NCBI GenBank assembly: GCA_025506515.1
Contig: CM046452.1
Span: forward strand, 104,173,051 to 104,237,050
Origin: Flaveria trinervia
Lineage: Eukaryota > Streptophyta > Magnoliopsida > Asterales > Asteraceae
Reading direction: 5' to 3'
DNA length: 64,000 nucleotides
Below are positions 23,301 through 36,633 of this stretch, in pieces (positions within the stretch are counted from its first letter, which is position 1; the number at the start of each line of letters is the position of its first letter). The notes beneath the pieces are model-generated. The model ran no database searches, had not been told where the DNA came from, and saw only the letters and a program-made list of their open reading frames with translations. A program made the position numbers and the translations under genes.

Positions 23301-25938
23301 ACGGTGTAAGTGAATCCCATGTTGACCTTTTTTCATATGAATGATAATACTGAAATAGTCAATATCACTAATATAATTCTTCTTTCCCCTTGGTTCAACG
23401 ACAACTTGTAAAGGCAGGAGGATGAAGATGCTGACATCAGTGATTCTGGGTAGTAATATAGGTGTTAGATAAACATGCTAGGGATCATTGTAAAGGCAGT
23501 TTATTTGCAGGAAATACTTCAAATCTACCTTTTTTAATGTTTTTTCTACAACTTTGACTTGCATAATTGTTACTATTGATCAGGTGTATTCTGTTGTATT
23601 TCATTGTTTGAATTCAGATCTCTATTACTGAAACTTGCCGGAGTAAATATGGATCTTAATTGAGAAAATCATGAAGCAACTGTTCTGATATAAGTTTTTA
23701 TTATTATTATAAATAGTCATATTAATCAACACTGATTGGGTCAGGTCACATCCCAACAAAAACCATTTTAAGGGCTAATGTCAAATTTTCATTGGTTAAA
23801 CAATGTGACCATGCCCTTTTTTTGTTTAGGGCTGAATTGTTATCATGAGATTCCTTAGTTGTATTTTTTATCCAAGTTCATATGATCTTTTTTTATTGAG
23901 TTATACTTATATGTAGTCATTTGTAATTACCAATTTGGGTCCTTTATAAAATAGTAATAAAGTTTTGAAAAATGCTCCAGTTAGATAACTCGAGTTTAAA
24001 AAATATTCAAATTAAAACACTCAACTTTTATGTTTTAAAAGTTGTTGTTTATGTAAAATAGTAAAAAGGTCGATAAAATGGTAAAGGTCATGATTTTCCT
24101 CTAGGTAACTCGAGTTTAAAAAGTATTCAAATTAAAACACTCAACTTTTATGTTTTAAAAATTGTTGTTTATGTAAAATAGTAAAAAGGTCGATAAAATG
24201 GTAAATTTCATGATTTTCCTCTAATTTAACTATATGCATGTGCACTAAATAATAATCACTGTTTTGGTGGTTGATGTTTGTGATTACATCACATTAATGC
24301 TTGCTTCCATCTCGATCATCTATCTGCTCACGTATTCTTGTAGAAAATAATTAGTGCGTTGAATAATTAAACAAAATAAAAAAAACAAATGAATCACTAA
24401 ACTTCATTAAACAAAAACATTTCATATATTGAGGTTATGTTTCTCTGATTTGATTTGATTCGATCACAGTACAGACCATATTTTTGGACGAGCTATTCGG
24501 TTTGATTTGATTCAATCATTCAATCATTCTTCGGACAATTGTTTTCACTTTTAAACGAGCCGTTATTTGTTCGCTAGATTCGTAACCATGGCTTATGAGT
24601 TATGTGCATCTTCCAACAAGTTGCTGCTTGCAATGTACCAAACATATTAATTCTATGATTTAATACATATTACTAATTTTTCCAAATAAAAATAAAAGGA
24701 TAGTGAAGTCCAATATTTAAATTTTGAAAAATTGGGTAAGAAAGTTTATCAAGCAACCAAATAGGACGCCAACCCCCACCAACCATACGCGGACCGCATC
24801 TTCGTAGTAGACTACCCACCCTCTCTAATATCATGCAATTAAAATATTCCAATAATTTCTTTTTATCATTATATCTGGTTAACTATTTTTACCACGCATA
24901 TACATTGCTTCACTTAACTAGATTAACTATACGCGCTATGTGCATGGGCTGACACTCTTTTTTCTCACATTTATAGTCATAATCCGTGGTTGTATTATAT
25001 TGAATGTTGATCATAATGAATGTGTTAAAATGCATGTCGAGAAAGTAAAAGGATAATAAACTATACTCGGACACTAAACGAATCGTATAACAAGCTATAA
25101 AGCATAGGAAAAAAAAAGAAAAAAGGAAATAAAGAACAAAACTAAAAAACCTGTAAAAAATAACAAAAAGAGGTTACAAGTCTAAGAATAAACCACCAAC
25201 TAAGATTTGAACCCAAGTGGATGTAAGGTTGCAGCCATCACCCATGAATAAACCTCTTTTTTTATTCCCTTGAATTAAATCATTTATACACACATTAAAA
25301 CTTGAGAATAGAAATTCAGGATTTGAGCATTTTGTCGGTTACGTGTAGATAAAAATTATTATAATTTTTTTTGAAACAACTAAAACCTAATATATTTATG
25401 AGCAAGACAATATAATACAATATCTACGTCGATTTAATATACAAAATTATTGATTATTGAACTAAGCACGATCTTTTGTATTATTTTCTGATTTCGAAAT
25501 TGACATAAATATATTAAATAAATAATGTTGCATTATTTAAGTCTTCTCCACCTTAACTAATTATGTTATTCTGGGTAAGCTAATAATCAGAAGAAAACAT
25601 TGAAGTTTTGATCACAAGTCATTTTCAATTTTATTGTTAACCAAAACCTTATGTTGTTCATCTTCCCACCTCCTCTTTCAACTATATAATATTCATGATT
25701 TATTCCCAATAAACATCCCACTTTTGGTTTTCATCTCCAAACTCTCAAAGCGAAGGCACTAATATTTGAGGTACACACTCATGATATTAACATGTTGTAG
25801 TAGTAGTATTGATCATTTGCATGCTCAAACTCACACTTATCTTCACTTTTCTATACATTCAATAACATATTTTGTTCTTTAAAATCTTTTGATGGTTTAA
25901 TATACATTAGGTTTTTCAAATTCATCAAGTTTGCTATA
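23301..25938. other. Intergenic before the acyltransferase
   Basis: No gene seen except the repeat at 23984-24223. A TATA-like TATATAATA lies at 25683-25691, about 250 bases before the acyltransferase ATG. A leader intron ending TACATTAG near 25910 is possible. Confidence 0.45.
23984..24223. repeat. 120-bp tandem duplication
   Basis: Two adjacent copies with an exact 120-base period, each beginning near GTAACTCGAGTTTAAAAA. They differ at only a handful of positions, which suggests a recent duplication. There is no coding content. Confidence 0.9.
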
Positions 25939-27517
25939 ATGGGAAGTACCCTGATCAACAACAACCAAGAGGTCGAACTCATTGTCACGCGAACAGAAGA
26001 GCCAACTCTCGTACCACCTTATGAGAAAACCGCAAAGGGCCTCTATTTCCTGTCTAATTTGGACCAAAACATCGCGGTAATAGTACGCACTATATATTGC
26101 TTTAAGTCGGACGAGAAAGGAAATGAAACGGCTGCTAAGGTGATTCAAGATGCTTTGTCTAAGGTTCTTGTGCATTATTACCCGGCTGCTGGAAGGTTAA
26201 CAATTAGCCGGAGGGGAAGCTGATCGTCGATTGTACCAATGAAGGCGCTGTTTTTGTCGAGGCCGAGGCTAATTGTAGTATCAAGGATATTGGTGATCAT
26301 ACAAAGCCTGATCCTGTCACTCTTGGAAAGTTGGTTTATGACATTCCCGGAGCGAAAAATATTCTTGAGATTCCTCCTCTTGTTGTACAGGTTAGTCTGT
26401 TACTTTACTTAAAATTGATTATGTATTGAACGTGTGTTAATATTTTCAAACATTTAAATGTGGTAGGTTAGTCTGTTACTTTACTTAAAATTGATTATGT
26501 ATTGAACGCGTGTTAATATTTTCAAACATTTAAATATGGTAGGTTAGTCTGTTACTTTACTTAAAATTGATTATGTATTGAACGCGTGTTAATATTTTCA
26601 AACATTTAAATGTGGTAGGTTAGTCTGTTACTTTAATATTTTCAAACATTTGGTAGGTGACAAAATTTAAATGTGGAGGGTTTGTGCTTGGACTTGGCAT
26701 GAACCACAATCTCTTCGATGGAATCGCGGCCATGGAATTCATCAACTCATGGAGTCGAATCGCGAGAGGCTTACCGCTAAAAGAGCCTCCGTTCCTCGAT
26801 CGGACAATTCTCAAGGCTAGAAACCCTCCGGTTGTCGAATTCCCTCACGATGAATTTGCGGAGATCGAAGACATATCAAACACCGCCGATCTTTACAAAG
26901 AAGAATTAGCGTACCGGTCATTCTGTTTCTCGCCAGAAGATCTCGAAAACCTCAAAACTAAAGCCATTGCAAGTGGTGAAATTACCAGTTGCACGACTTT
27001 TGAAGCGCTATCGGCTTTTGTTTGGAAAGCCAGAACCGAATCGCTTAAAATGAAACCTGATCAAAAAACAAAACTTCTCTTCGCGGTAGACGGAAGAAAT
27101 AGATTCGAATCGCCACTGCCCGAAGCATACTGCGGCAACGGCATTGTGCTAACCAATGCTATATGCACAGCCGGAGAGCAGATCAACAATCCGCTCTCGT
27201 TCACCGTGAAATTAGTTCACGATGCGGTGAAAATGATCACTGACCGTTACATGAGATCCGCGATAGATTACTTCGAGGTAACACGAGCTAGACCATCACT
27301 CGCGTCTACACTGTTGATCACAACATGGTCCAAACTATCGTTTCACGCTAACGACTTCGGTTGGGGCGAGCCGATTATGTCGGGTCCGGTTGCATTACCG
27401 GAGAAAGAGGTAATCTTGTTCTTATCTCATGGGGACCAAAGGAAAAGCGTGAATGTGTTGCTTGGGTTACCTGTTTCTGCAATGAAAACCTTTGAAGAAC
27501 TCATGAAGGATGTCTAG
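25939..27517 (+). CDS. HHT1: BAHD feruloyltransferase, HHT/ASFT type (one-base frame break)
   Basis: Transfers feruloyl from feruloyl-CoA to omega-hydroxy fatty acids for suberin; acts in the cytosol. Exons are 25939-26390 and 26657-27517. The summed length is one base short of 438 codons, so the restored protein would be 437 residues, normal for BAHD. Family signs: the HxxxD motif HNLFD at about residues 168-172, DFGWG at about 384-388, and the highly characteristic strings GLYFLSNLDQNIAVIVRTIY and VTKFKCGGFVLGLGMNHN. The frame breaks at about 26208, where AGCCGGAG would read AGC CCG GAG with one more C. Downstream of it the sequence is intact to the splice site. The intron consists of a 76-bp repeat. 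The close match to the HHT1 subgroup makes the substrate likely but not proven. Confidence 0.88.
26391..26656 (+). repeat. Intron made of 76-bp tandem repeats
   Basis: Units start with GTTAGTCTGTTACTTTA at 26391, 26467, 26543 and 26619. The first three are full 76-bp units and the fourth is an internally deleted copy of 38 bp. Each junction reads TGGTAG followed by GTTAGT, so every unit border resembles an acceptor directly followed by a donor. The array fills the entire intron of the acyltransferase gene. Confidence 0.92.
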
Positions 27518-29142
27518 ATCAACCAACTGATTTAAGGGTTATATCATGGGGATTGTGTCTATTGCATTATATTTTCTATTTGTTCATCGTTTTTATGTTT
27601 ATTTTTACAAAATTCATATGAATTATGGTATATTGGAAGTTGAATTCACACTGAATCTGTATTAAAGATGTGGAAACACGAGGTTTTATAAAGTATTGTT
27701 TTTGTTTTATCCAAAAAGTCTATTACTTGTGACTTGTGAGTTGAGTCTAAATTATCAAAAAAGTCAATTGCTTGTGTGGCTATTACAACCAATGTCGGTC
27801 CCAAAATTATTGCCATATTAGCAGTTTTACAACTATACATATTTTTGATGATTAATGACAACCACTAGATTAACCTTTCTGTTCAAAAGAATAACACTTA
27901 GAATTAATTTCAAAATATATCACTATATCAGATTGTACGAAAAGAACTTATAATACTTTTCAATCCTAATATGATTAACATACACGTATTAGGATAAGAT
28001 TAACATGCAGTACTAACCCCCTCGATCTTATACTAAACACATAATCACCGATAATATTTGAATAGTTAATCCTCTTAAAAAAAACCCAAGAAACTACTAG
28101 TTTCTTTCAAAACATACATAACAAATAAACATCCTAAAGAAAGACTTTTTTGTTCAAATTTAAATCAATAAAAGTAAGGTTACGTGCTAACTTATATTCT
28201 TTTTACAAATATTCAAAAGTAGACAGATGAAATTTAATATATACATGTGATCAACCATCCAACAAAAACAGATTGTTGAACAACCAACTTTTTACAAACG
28301 CAAGATCTTTTACTTTTTACAGAGAATGGTGTCTCGAAGCATCATAGACTTGTGCAATAGCTTTAAAATCAAATCATCTACACAAACGAATATATTAAAT
28401 AAATAAGTTTAACGTCGTTCTTTTTTAGAGTAAATATTGAAAGAGGATAGTCCAACTGTGCAACCAAGTAATGTTAACAAAAACAATACAAAAGGACAAA
28501 CCCACACAACATATTGCTGGTTTTAACTCACAGCCTCGTACCTTTGTTTAGCGAGGTTTTAACTCACAACCTCGTAGCTTTGTTTTGTTCAATACATATA
28601 GTTGAAGTTGAACCTTCAAATTGTCTCTATAGAAAATATCTATACTCCTGAGTTTTTTTATTTTTATTTTTATTTTATTTTAATTTTGAAAGTTAATGAA
28701 AATGTTATGTTATAAAGTTTTTCAATAGCGGAAAGTGAAAGAAAGTAATATAAATTAGAAGAAAATATTTTAATAGTCTTACTTTCTAATTTTCCTCTCA
28801 AAAGAAAGTGAAATGTAGTGAAAGTAAGTTTTTTAATTATTATAATTTTTTTTACCATTTTTCTCTTTCAACCTATTTAACTAAGAGATTATAATAGTAA
28901 AATTATACATTTATGTTTCTTTCCTCTTAAGTTAGGAACACAAAGAAATCATTTTCTTAATTTATTTTTTAGTTTCTTCAAACTCTAAAACAAAATAGAT
29001 TTATATATTTTTCCTTCCCTTTCTTTTAAGAATTTTTTTCTTTAAGTTAACTCGGAACAGACAGAGCGTTAATGATTAACGAACAGCCAGCCCATGGTGT
29101 GATGGGCTAATTGGGCCTGAGTCCAGGACTGTTAGGTTCGTA
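27518..29142. other. Intergenic, acyltransferase-WDR75
   Basis: 3' untranslated region of the acyltransferase, then AT-rich spacer. A 31-bp direct repeat with a 36-bp period (GGTTTTAACTCACAGCCTCG...) lies at 28519-28585. No other gene was seen. Confidence 0.55.
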
Positions 29143-29728
29143 ATGTATTCGACGCGGGATGATACCACCGGACAAAAACTCCCAAACCCTTTCTCTTCTG
29201 CCCCCTTCTCCTTCTTCCTCCATAACTTACACAACCGTTACACCACCGCCACACGCCGGTCACCCACCACCACCGCCGCCGGTAGGTTAGCTTTCGTTTT
29301 ACTTATTACTTACTTTTGTTTCTGGCAATTCGAAGCAAGTTTTTGTAGAACTTTCATGTAATCTTCCACTAGGTTTTAGAACAGTGTTTATGATTGTGGT
29401 TTATTTTGTTCCGCGGTGGAAATATTTGAGAAATCACAGCTCTAGGGATCACAACCGCTGCAAATTTGCTCATGAGAGCCGCTTCGTCAATACTGTGTAG
29501 CCTTATTGGATGATTTGGATTATAAACATCATTGATTGTTTCAATAAGAAGAGAATTAAGCAGTTTATAAGTGTTTGTAGTAGTGATTAGATGTTAATTT
29601 GAGGCAACGTATTATGCTATTATATGCGTTGAATATTATGAACCTTAGTGGTTACAGATTCTTCTACTACTGCAGGTGTAAAAACTCTGTACCGTTTATT
29701 TACACTCCTGAAGGATTTAGTTAGAGAG
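29143..29728 (+). other. WDR75 leader with probable intron
   Basis: A pyrimidine-rich leader ends in CCGCCG before the donor GTAGGT at 29282. An acceptor (CTACTGCAG) lies at 29675 or, alternatively, TTACAG at 29657. The open stretch from 29143 is likely leader rather than protein. Confidence 0.5.
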
Positions 29729-32700
29729 ATGATAAGGGGAGGAAAGAGCTTCGTGTCTTCGCCTCCTGCGTTCTCAAATGATGCAAAGAAGCTTTTGGTT
29801 TGCACAGGAAACACTGTTTCTGTTTTCAGCACCGCCACCGGTTTGCAGGTTACTTCATTTACAGTTTTTTTAATGTTTTTGCTCTGTAATTTGTTTTTCT
29901 TGTTAGTAAACATACCACAATATCGGTGTTATTTCATTATATTTATCACAGGTGGCGGAATTGGAAGGGCATACAGCATTAGTGACATCTGTAATGGTTG
30001 TACCCGCACACACGCCTGCAAGCATGATTATATGCTATTGCTGGACCACTTCACTTGATGGTACTATCAAATATTGGGATTTCTCAGTCCCTGAGCTGAT
30101 TAAGACTATAAATGTGCGATATCCGGTCTATTCAATGGTAATTTTCTTGCTTTGTTTGTGTTTATTGCTTATGAAATTGGTTAAGTAATATGGTGTAGTT
30201 GCTTTCTAATAAAGTTTTCATCTTGAAGCTAACATCTGTGATGAATCAAGACATAGAGTGCGTGAACTGAAATTTCTGCCCTACTGAGTATAATAGAGTT
30301 AAAATTAAAAAACTAGAACACTAAAGATATTGATTGATAATATTTCATTATTCTTTTAGCAGCTATATGCTATAGCTTATAATTGTTAGTCGTGTAATGA
30401 GGATTGTAACATAGTAGACTTTGATTTTCAGGTAATTCCATCTTTACTCGCACATCAGTCGGATGAAAAACAATCTGATCTTTATGGTTATATCTCTGTT
30501 GAAGATACCCAAAACGAACCAAGAAATGACTTAAGAGGAAAAATCCTAAAGTGTAATTTATCCAAGTCTCGCTTGGTTCCTGGAGTGACATTGTCCGAGG
30601 TGGGACCCTCACTATAAGTTTCATGTTATTTTTCGTAACATTTCACATTTCCTGTTTAAACAATTAGTTCCTAATTAATTTTTTTCATGTTGTTAACTAT
30701 TATAGAGTAAAAAACCAGAGAATATAACCATTTCATCAAATGGAAAATATCTTGGAATTCATGAAAAGCGCAAGATTCGGGTATGGGAAGCACCTACAAA
30801 AGACCTCAAGAACATCAGTTATCGGAAAATAAAATTATCGCACACCAAGAACCTGAGCTGTATTGCTTTTCATCCAACGGACAGGATTATGGCAGCTGGT
30901 GACGTGACTGGGAGAATTTTAATTTGGAGAGGTTTTGGTGATAAGACATTTGCTGGTAATAATTTGGAAAATGAAACACAATGAAGGATGAAGAAGAAAA
31001 ACCTGGTGTTAGGGGTAATGGTGATGCTGATTCTTGCACTACCTGGCATTGGCATTCTTCAGAAGTCAAAGTCTTGTCTTTCTCTTCAGATGGAGCTTAT
31101 TTGTATTCGGGTAAAGGAAAAAAAATTTAAACTTCATGTTTTTCTTTTTAAATATTGTTATGGTTATACTTATTATAATGCGACCCTTCAAATTACAGGT
31201 GGAAAAGAAGGAGTTCTTGTTGTATGGCAGCTAGATACTGGAAAAAAGAAATTTTTACCTAGAATAGGCACCCCACTTCTTAATTTTATGAGTTCTCCTG
31301 ATCATTCTTTGTCATCAGTAAGAATAATGTTGCTAGTTTTCTTTTCCTCTTATGGTTAAAGTTTGAACTTTTTCTTACTGATGTTTTTTCAGATATCTTG
31401 TGCAGATAATCGAATTCATATTTTGAATATGCCACAAATGGAGATTTCGAAGTCGATTTCTGGAATTAAGGTTACAGCAATCAGATATATGTCTGTTTGA
31501 TATTTGAGATCTAAATGGTATAGAAGATCATTTCTGTTCATGTATTTTCAGCTTCCTTCTCGTGTCCCAGAGACGTTTAGAGGGTCATGTAATGACTTTG
31601 TGTTTGACCATATCGCTGGACTGGTTGCTGTTCGTACAGAGAATTATTGTATTCAATTCTACAGCTTGTTTGATGATCGCGAAATATCAGAGGTACACAA
31701 GTCATATGGTAGAGTTTATTCCTTTTTTTAATCATTTCTTTCTATTGTGTGCCAATGAAAAACAGTATGTAAAAGTAGTTATTAAAGCAAAAACACATGT
31801 GAAAATTCGGATTACAACCATAGTCATTGTACAGCCTTCATTTTCTATAATTTTTTTGTGTTTTGTTTCTGGATCGTTAAGTTTTTCAACTTCCATTTTG
31901 CAGGTTCAGATCTCTGAAAGAAATCATCAACCAGGTGATGATGTCACGGTAATTTTCGTGTTCCTTTGATCAGAAAAGTATCTGTATAGAAAACACATCG
32001 CCTAAGAGTTAGTTGTATGTTACATGATCTAGACATAACTTTGGCTTTTCTGTTTTGCTGCTTTTCAAGGACCTGTTTAAATAAAGAATATAAGTTTAGA
32101 ACCTTTTTGTATAAATAGTTTAACTGAAAACATCATTCATCATCAACACATAGTATCTAAATATGCTTGTTTCATGATTGTAGATGATTTTGAATCTAGT
32201 TGCACTTTCATTTGATGGCTCTGTGATGTGTACTGTTGAAACCCGTATGGCTGAAGAAGGAATAGGAGGCTTTGTTACGCTTAAGTTTTGGGATCGTGGT
32301 TCCCAGAATAACAAATTTAGCTTGTCCACCGTTATATATGAGCCACACAGGTTTTGTTTATATGATTATAGTTAAATTGTTTTGCTAGAAGCAACCTGTA
32401 ACATCATATAAACTTACAAGTTACAATGCTATACAGGGATGCTGGTATTTCTGCGGTTGCTTTCCATCCTACTTGTGGAATGGCTGCCAGTGCTTCTTAT
32501 GGTGGTGACTTCAAGGTAACAGAACTTGTTTTACTTTTATATTTTTTTAAATTTGAAGATGGATTTGTATAATTCGTTATGATGTTGCAGGTCTGGGTTA
32601 GCAATCATGAAATTCAAAAGAATGATAAATTGATTCAAAGAACGAGATGGGCATGTCATGCTGTTGGTTCATACAGGAAGAAACCTATGACTGCTGCTGC

Positions 32701-33846
32701 GTTTTCCAGTGATGGTTCTGTATTGGCGATTGCTGCAGAAAATGTCATCACACTGTGGGACCCAGAGAAGAATGTTCTTATAGCTGTAATCGGGTCTACT
32801 CATGAGGTGGGTCCTGCAGCTTTTGGCGTTAGAACTGCGATACTCTCATTCTATCTATTTATCTGTCTTATTTACAATTTTTTTTGCAGACAATCAGGAA
32901 TCTTTCATTTATTGGAGATTCCAGTTTTCTCGTATCGGCATCACAAGGTGCAAACAGACAGCTTTCTGTTTGGAGCATGTCAAAGCTATCAGTATCCTGG
33001 TCTTACAAGCTTCACACAGAAGGTCTTCTTTATTAGCTCAACTTAAGGCGTTTTTTTATTTCAATTTAAATAACACAAACTTTGTACTATCCGCTTAATT
33101 GTGTGAATTATATGCAGCTATTGCATGTTCTGAAAAAGATTCTCATTTCGCTGTTCTTGTTGTTCTTCCCGAGTCATCTAAAGCTGATGTGACCACATTA
33201 CACAATGCTAATGGGGCTATATTACTTTTCACTGCTGGAGATCCTGTTCCAGTTGCTTCATGGTTTGTGACAAAGGTAAGCTTATTAGCTTAATATTAGA
33301 ATAAACAAATGGTGTTGGATTTTGATACAGTTTTAAATTTCTGTGTGGTATACTACAGGCAAAGGGAGGGGGGATTGCATTTATTCAAAGTAGAACCCTA
33401 GACGATAACATGGATGAAAAGGAGGGCTCAGTTTTGCTTGCATATGTAAACGGGGATCATGAATATGCTGTTTTTAACCCACATGGTGTAGAGATGCAAG
33501 AGCGGAAAGTTAGACACAGAGACCGTGTGTCCAGCCTGGAAGGGACAGGTTTGACTTGGTCAACAAAAAACTTTTAATTTGTTACTTAAGGTAAAAATAA
33601 TACTATATGAAATCATTTAACTGCATCATCTTTTTTATAGGGCAAAGTGGGTATGCATCTATCTACGGGAAGCTACCCGAGTTCAAACCAGAAGCAATTG
33701 AAGCACATGCAGAGGCTGTAATGCTTTCAGAAAGACCGTGGGAGACCATTTTTAGTGGGCCGTCACATAGTCTACCTCCTCTCACCAAACTTTGTTCTTC
33801 CTTTCTTGAATCGTTGTTGGAGAAACGAACTGGTATGGTAAACTAA
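29729..33846 (+). CDS. WDR75: WD repeat protein 75 / UTP17-type (one-base frame break)
   Basis: Nucleolar WD40 protein of the t-UTP part of the small-subunit processome, needed for pre-rRNA transcription and processing. Fifteen exons fit with GT/AG introns: 29729-29848, 29952-30137, 30432-30599, 30706-31110, 31199-31317, 31393-31470, 31552-31692, 31904-31948, 32184-32350, 32437-32515, 32591-32806, 32890-33022, 33118-33275, 33359-33548 and 33641-33846. They sum to one base short of 804 codons. The start MIRGGKSFVSSPPAFSNDAK is typical of plant copies. WD repeats run through most of the protein (for example LDGTIKYWDF, KRKIRVWEAP, GRILIWRG, GVLVVWQLD). The frame breaks at about 30965-30983 in exon 4, between GNNLENET and KDEEEKPGV. 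All other exons are in phase. Confidence 0.88.
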
Positions 33847-34384
33847 ACAACCTGAGCAAGATGAAAGTGTATGGAGTTAGAGAGTTAGTTTTGTCTACTT
33901 ATTCATGTCAATGGCCAATTTTGATCCCTTTTGTTTTGCAGTTGCTTTATGGATATGGATTGTATATTGAGTGGTTAACCAGACATTATGATACATTGTT
34001 ATTATCGAGTTACAGCACTTAGTTAACAAGGTTCTGAATCCAACTTTTTGTAGTGTAACAAAGGGCAACTGCTATCAGCAAACTCAACTAAATGCAACTC
34101 ATTCCAACTAGGCTAACGTTAGTCAACTTTGCATTCATCGCTGTTGTTTACTTTCTGATTTCTCTCATTGTGAATGGTAAGTTCATATGAACTTAAAAAG
34201 TTGTTGGTGGTGTTCACGGGGTGATGGTTTGGAGCTTCTTTATTTGTCAACAAAGAAATTGAGTTAACTTATTGGGCAAGAATCCCGATTGGTAATTATA
34301 CTATGACAATTGTTATTTTAAACGGCGGTGGTTATTTGATTACATCAACAATGACTCCGTCAGTACTAACTCCTTTAGCGAGGA
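33847..34384. other. WDR75 3' region and spacer
   Basis: 3' untranslated region and ordinary AT-rich spacer up to the first Helitron of the next cluster. Nothing else was recognised. Confidence 0.5.
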
Positions 34385-34957
34385 CTAGGTTAATATATTA
34401 TGTATTACACGAGTTAAATAAATAAAATATTAAATAATTATTAATAAAAATTAATAAATTATAAATCGATATTTTAATATAACATATTATTGGTATTACG
34501 TACGAGTGGTAAAATGATGATATCATTTTTTAAATTTTTATTTATTTATTTTTTGTTTCTTTCAAAAAATTGATTTTTAAACAAATTGTTTCAAAACAAA
34601 TTGATTTTAAAAAAGTATTATTTTTAATAATTTGTTTATTATAACTTTGAAATTTAATTAATTTTGCTTTATAAGAATTTTACTTTTTAAAAGCCATAGG
34701 TTTTAATATATATTGTGTCCTTTAAAAGTTTGATATATTTTATTACTTTTTTTATAAAAATTATTTCTTTACAAATTATATTTGTAGAAAGATTTTTTTA
34801 ATTAGATTTATATATTTTTAATATGAAAAGAAATTAATTAATATCATTTGTAGTTAATGATATTTATTAGGAGTGATAAGCGAGAAAATAAAACTTAAGG
34901 GCTCTAGAATTATAACAAATGATATATAAAATATTTTTTTTATTTAGTATAGATAGA
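34385..34957 (-). mobile_element. Non-autonomous Helitron (573 bp)
   Basis: On the minus strand it begins after an A with TCTATCTATACTAAATAAAA at 34957. It ends TTAACCTAG before T at 34385, after a degraded hairpin (CTCGTGTAATAC...). The interior is AT-rich and non-coding. Same family as the element at 2.2 kb. Confidence 0.7.
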
Positions 34958-36633
34958 TAAATAGATTTGAATGTTAGTAAGGTTGATCATACAAGTTGTT
35001 GTTGCATAGTTGTTGCTGATAGCATTTGCTTATAATGTCTTGTGCTCTATGGCTGCTTACTGCCGGTACCAAGGACGACCCCGTTGTTGATGATATGTAG
35101 TGATGCGTTATTTATGATTGATATTATTAATATTATGCGACATTTTTTAATTTTATAAAATAGTAATTAAATCTTAAAAAAATATAGAAAACATGCACGG
35201 ACGTATCATTTAACTTAGGAGTATATTACCAGCCAAAAGACTTTTAAATCAGTGGTATTAACGTGTTCCACTGAAAGTTCATAATCACAAGGACCTTTTA
35301 GCCAATCTAATTAAGAGGCCCCCAACTTGGTATCGTATATGTTTCTTCTTTTATATTTTAAAAGTACTTTATTTATCCTTTATGTATATTTTATATAACA
35401 GGTTTCGTTCTTTATACTAACGGATGTTAAGTTTTTCTCCGCTAAATCAAGGGTATTTTATTCTTTCTACCTTAAATTACTATTTTTAAAATTCTAAACC
35501 TAACTAAACGATGTTTTTTTTGTAATTAACTTTTACTTTAAAATATAATATATATAGAACTTTTTGATATAATCATTTTATTTTAATATTAATACGCGTA
35601 ACATATATACAAATTGAAATTTTTTATCAACTTCTAATGTTACAAATTATAGTTGGTTTAAAATTATTTACCTAATTAAAATTTGTATTATCAAAGGTGT
35701 ATTAATAATTATCTGAAAAAATATAAAATTTAGAAATAGAAAAACTTGTACTAATTTAAAAACAGTTACTCATAAAAATACAATAAAATTCTATAAAAAC
35801 ATATTACAGTAAATTAATATTAAAACACACTAATATTAATCAAGCACAATTTGTTTAATCGAACAACTGTGTTCAACTGACGAGCCTTCTTCAGGGGCTA
35901 TTCTTCATATCCTTATCAACCCCAAGGGTTCGTGAACTTTATTTAAAACTAGAATATACTTTTACTAAAATAAATACAAGAGAAATGGTTCATGAAATTT
36001 ACTCAAAACTAGTCATGTGTCGCCCTCTATTTCAATCACTATTATATCTTATATTAAAAAAATAAGTTTAAGGTACCAATATATAATTAGATTAGTACTA
36101 TACGGGATGTGTAGGAGATACATACAATTATTTATTTAATTTGTTTTAAATTAAAATTGTTATCATATTAAGTCATATGATATGTAAACTTTTAAAAATT
36201 GAGTTGTGATTATTAAAAAAATAAAAAAATTTACTATTATATATTATTATCATATTAAATAAAACTTTATTTATTTAAAATATTAACAAATTTGGAAATT
36301 TTGACTTTATTGACTTTTCATTTATATTTCTAAAATAAAAATTAAAAATTAAGATTAAGTTTGGAATTTGACATAATTTTTTAATTAGTGGGCCAAGGGT
36401 TTTACCACAGTAGGTCTTTAGGTGGTGGGTTCCCCTTGGAATGGTGAGCGAACCAGGTAACCACTCTGTCTGTGTTCGTGGGCGTAGGTGACCTTTCGCT
36501 AATGAATTTACCCGGGTGACCGAACTTAAAAATTATTCTTTGACCGTTAAAAAATATGTTTATTATGTTGACGACAAGTGGACAAATCCTAAATGATCAC
36601 CCAATAAAGAGGTCATATAACACTTAAGTTTTA
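34958..36633. other. AT-rich spacer
   Basis: No gene seen. A GC-richer patch at 36390-36525 (containing GGTGGTGGGTTCCCC and TTTACCCGGGTGACC) stands out and looks like a scrap of a repeat, but I cannot name it. Confidence 0.45.

Noticed and set aside
25190..25255. tRNA-like box B on the minus strand (GGGTTCAAATCTT)
   Set aside because: No matching box A at the right distance and no arms; probably repeat-derived chance.
26391..26656. CRISPR-like or satellite array
   Set aside because: Units abut without unique spacers and lie exactly within a plant intron.
29143..29361. 72-codon open frame starting ATG upstream of WDR75
   Set aside because: It reads through a likely splice donor, has low-complexity Pro/Thr content and precedes the well-supported WDR75 start. 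Treated as leader.
36390..36525. GC-rich patch considered as a tRNA, SINE or LTR piece
   Set aside because: No clear A/B boxes, LTR ends or primer site; left as unexplained repeat scrap.
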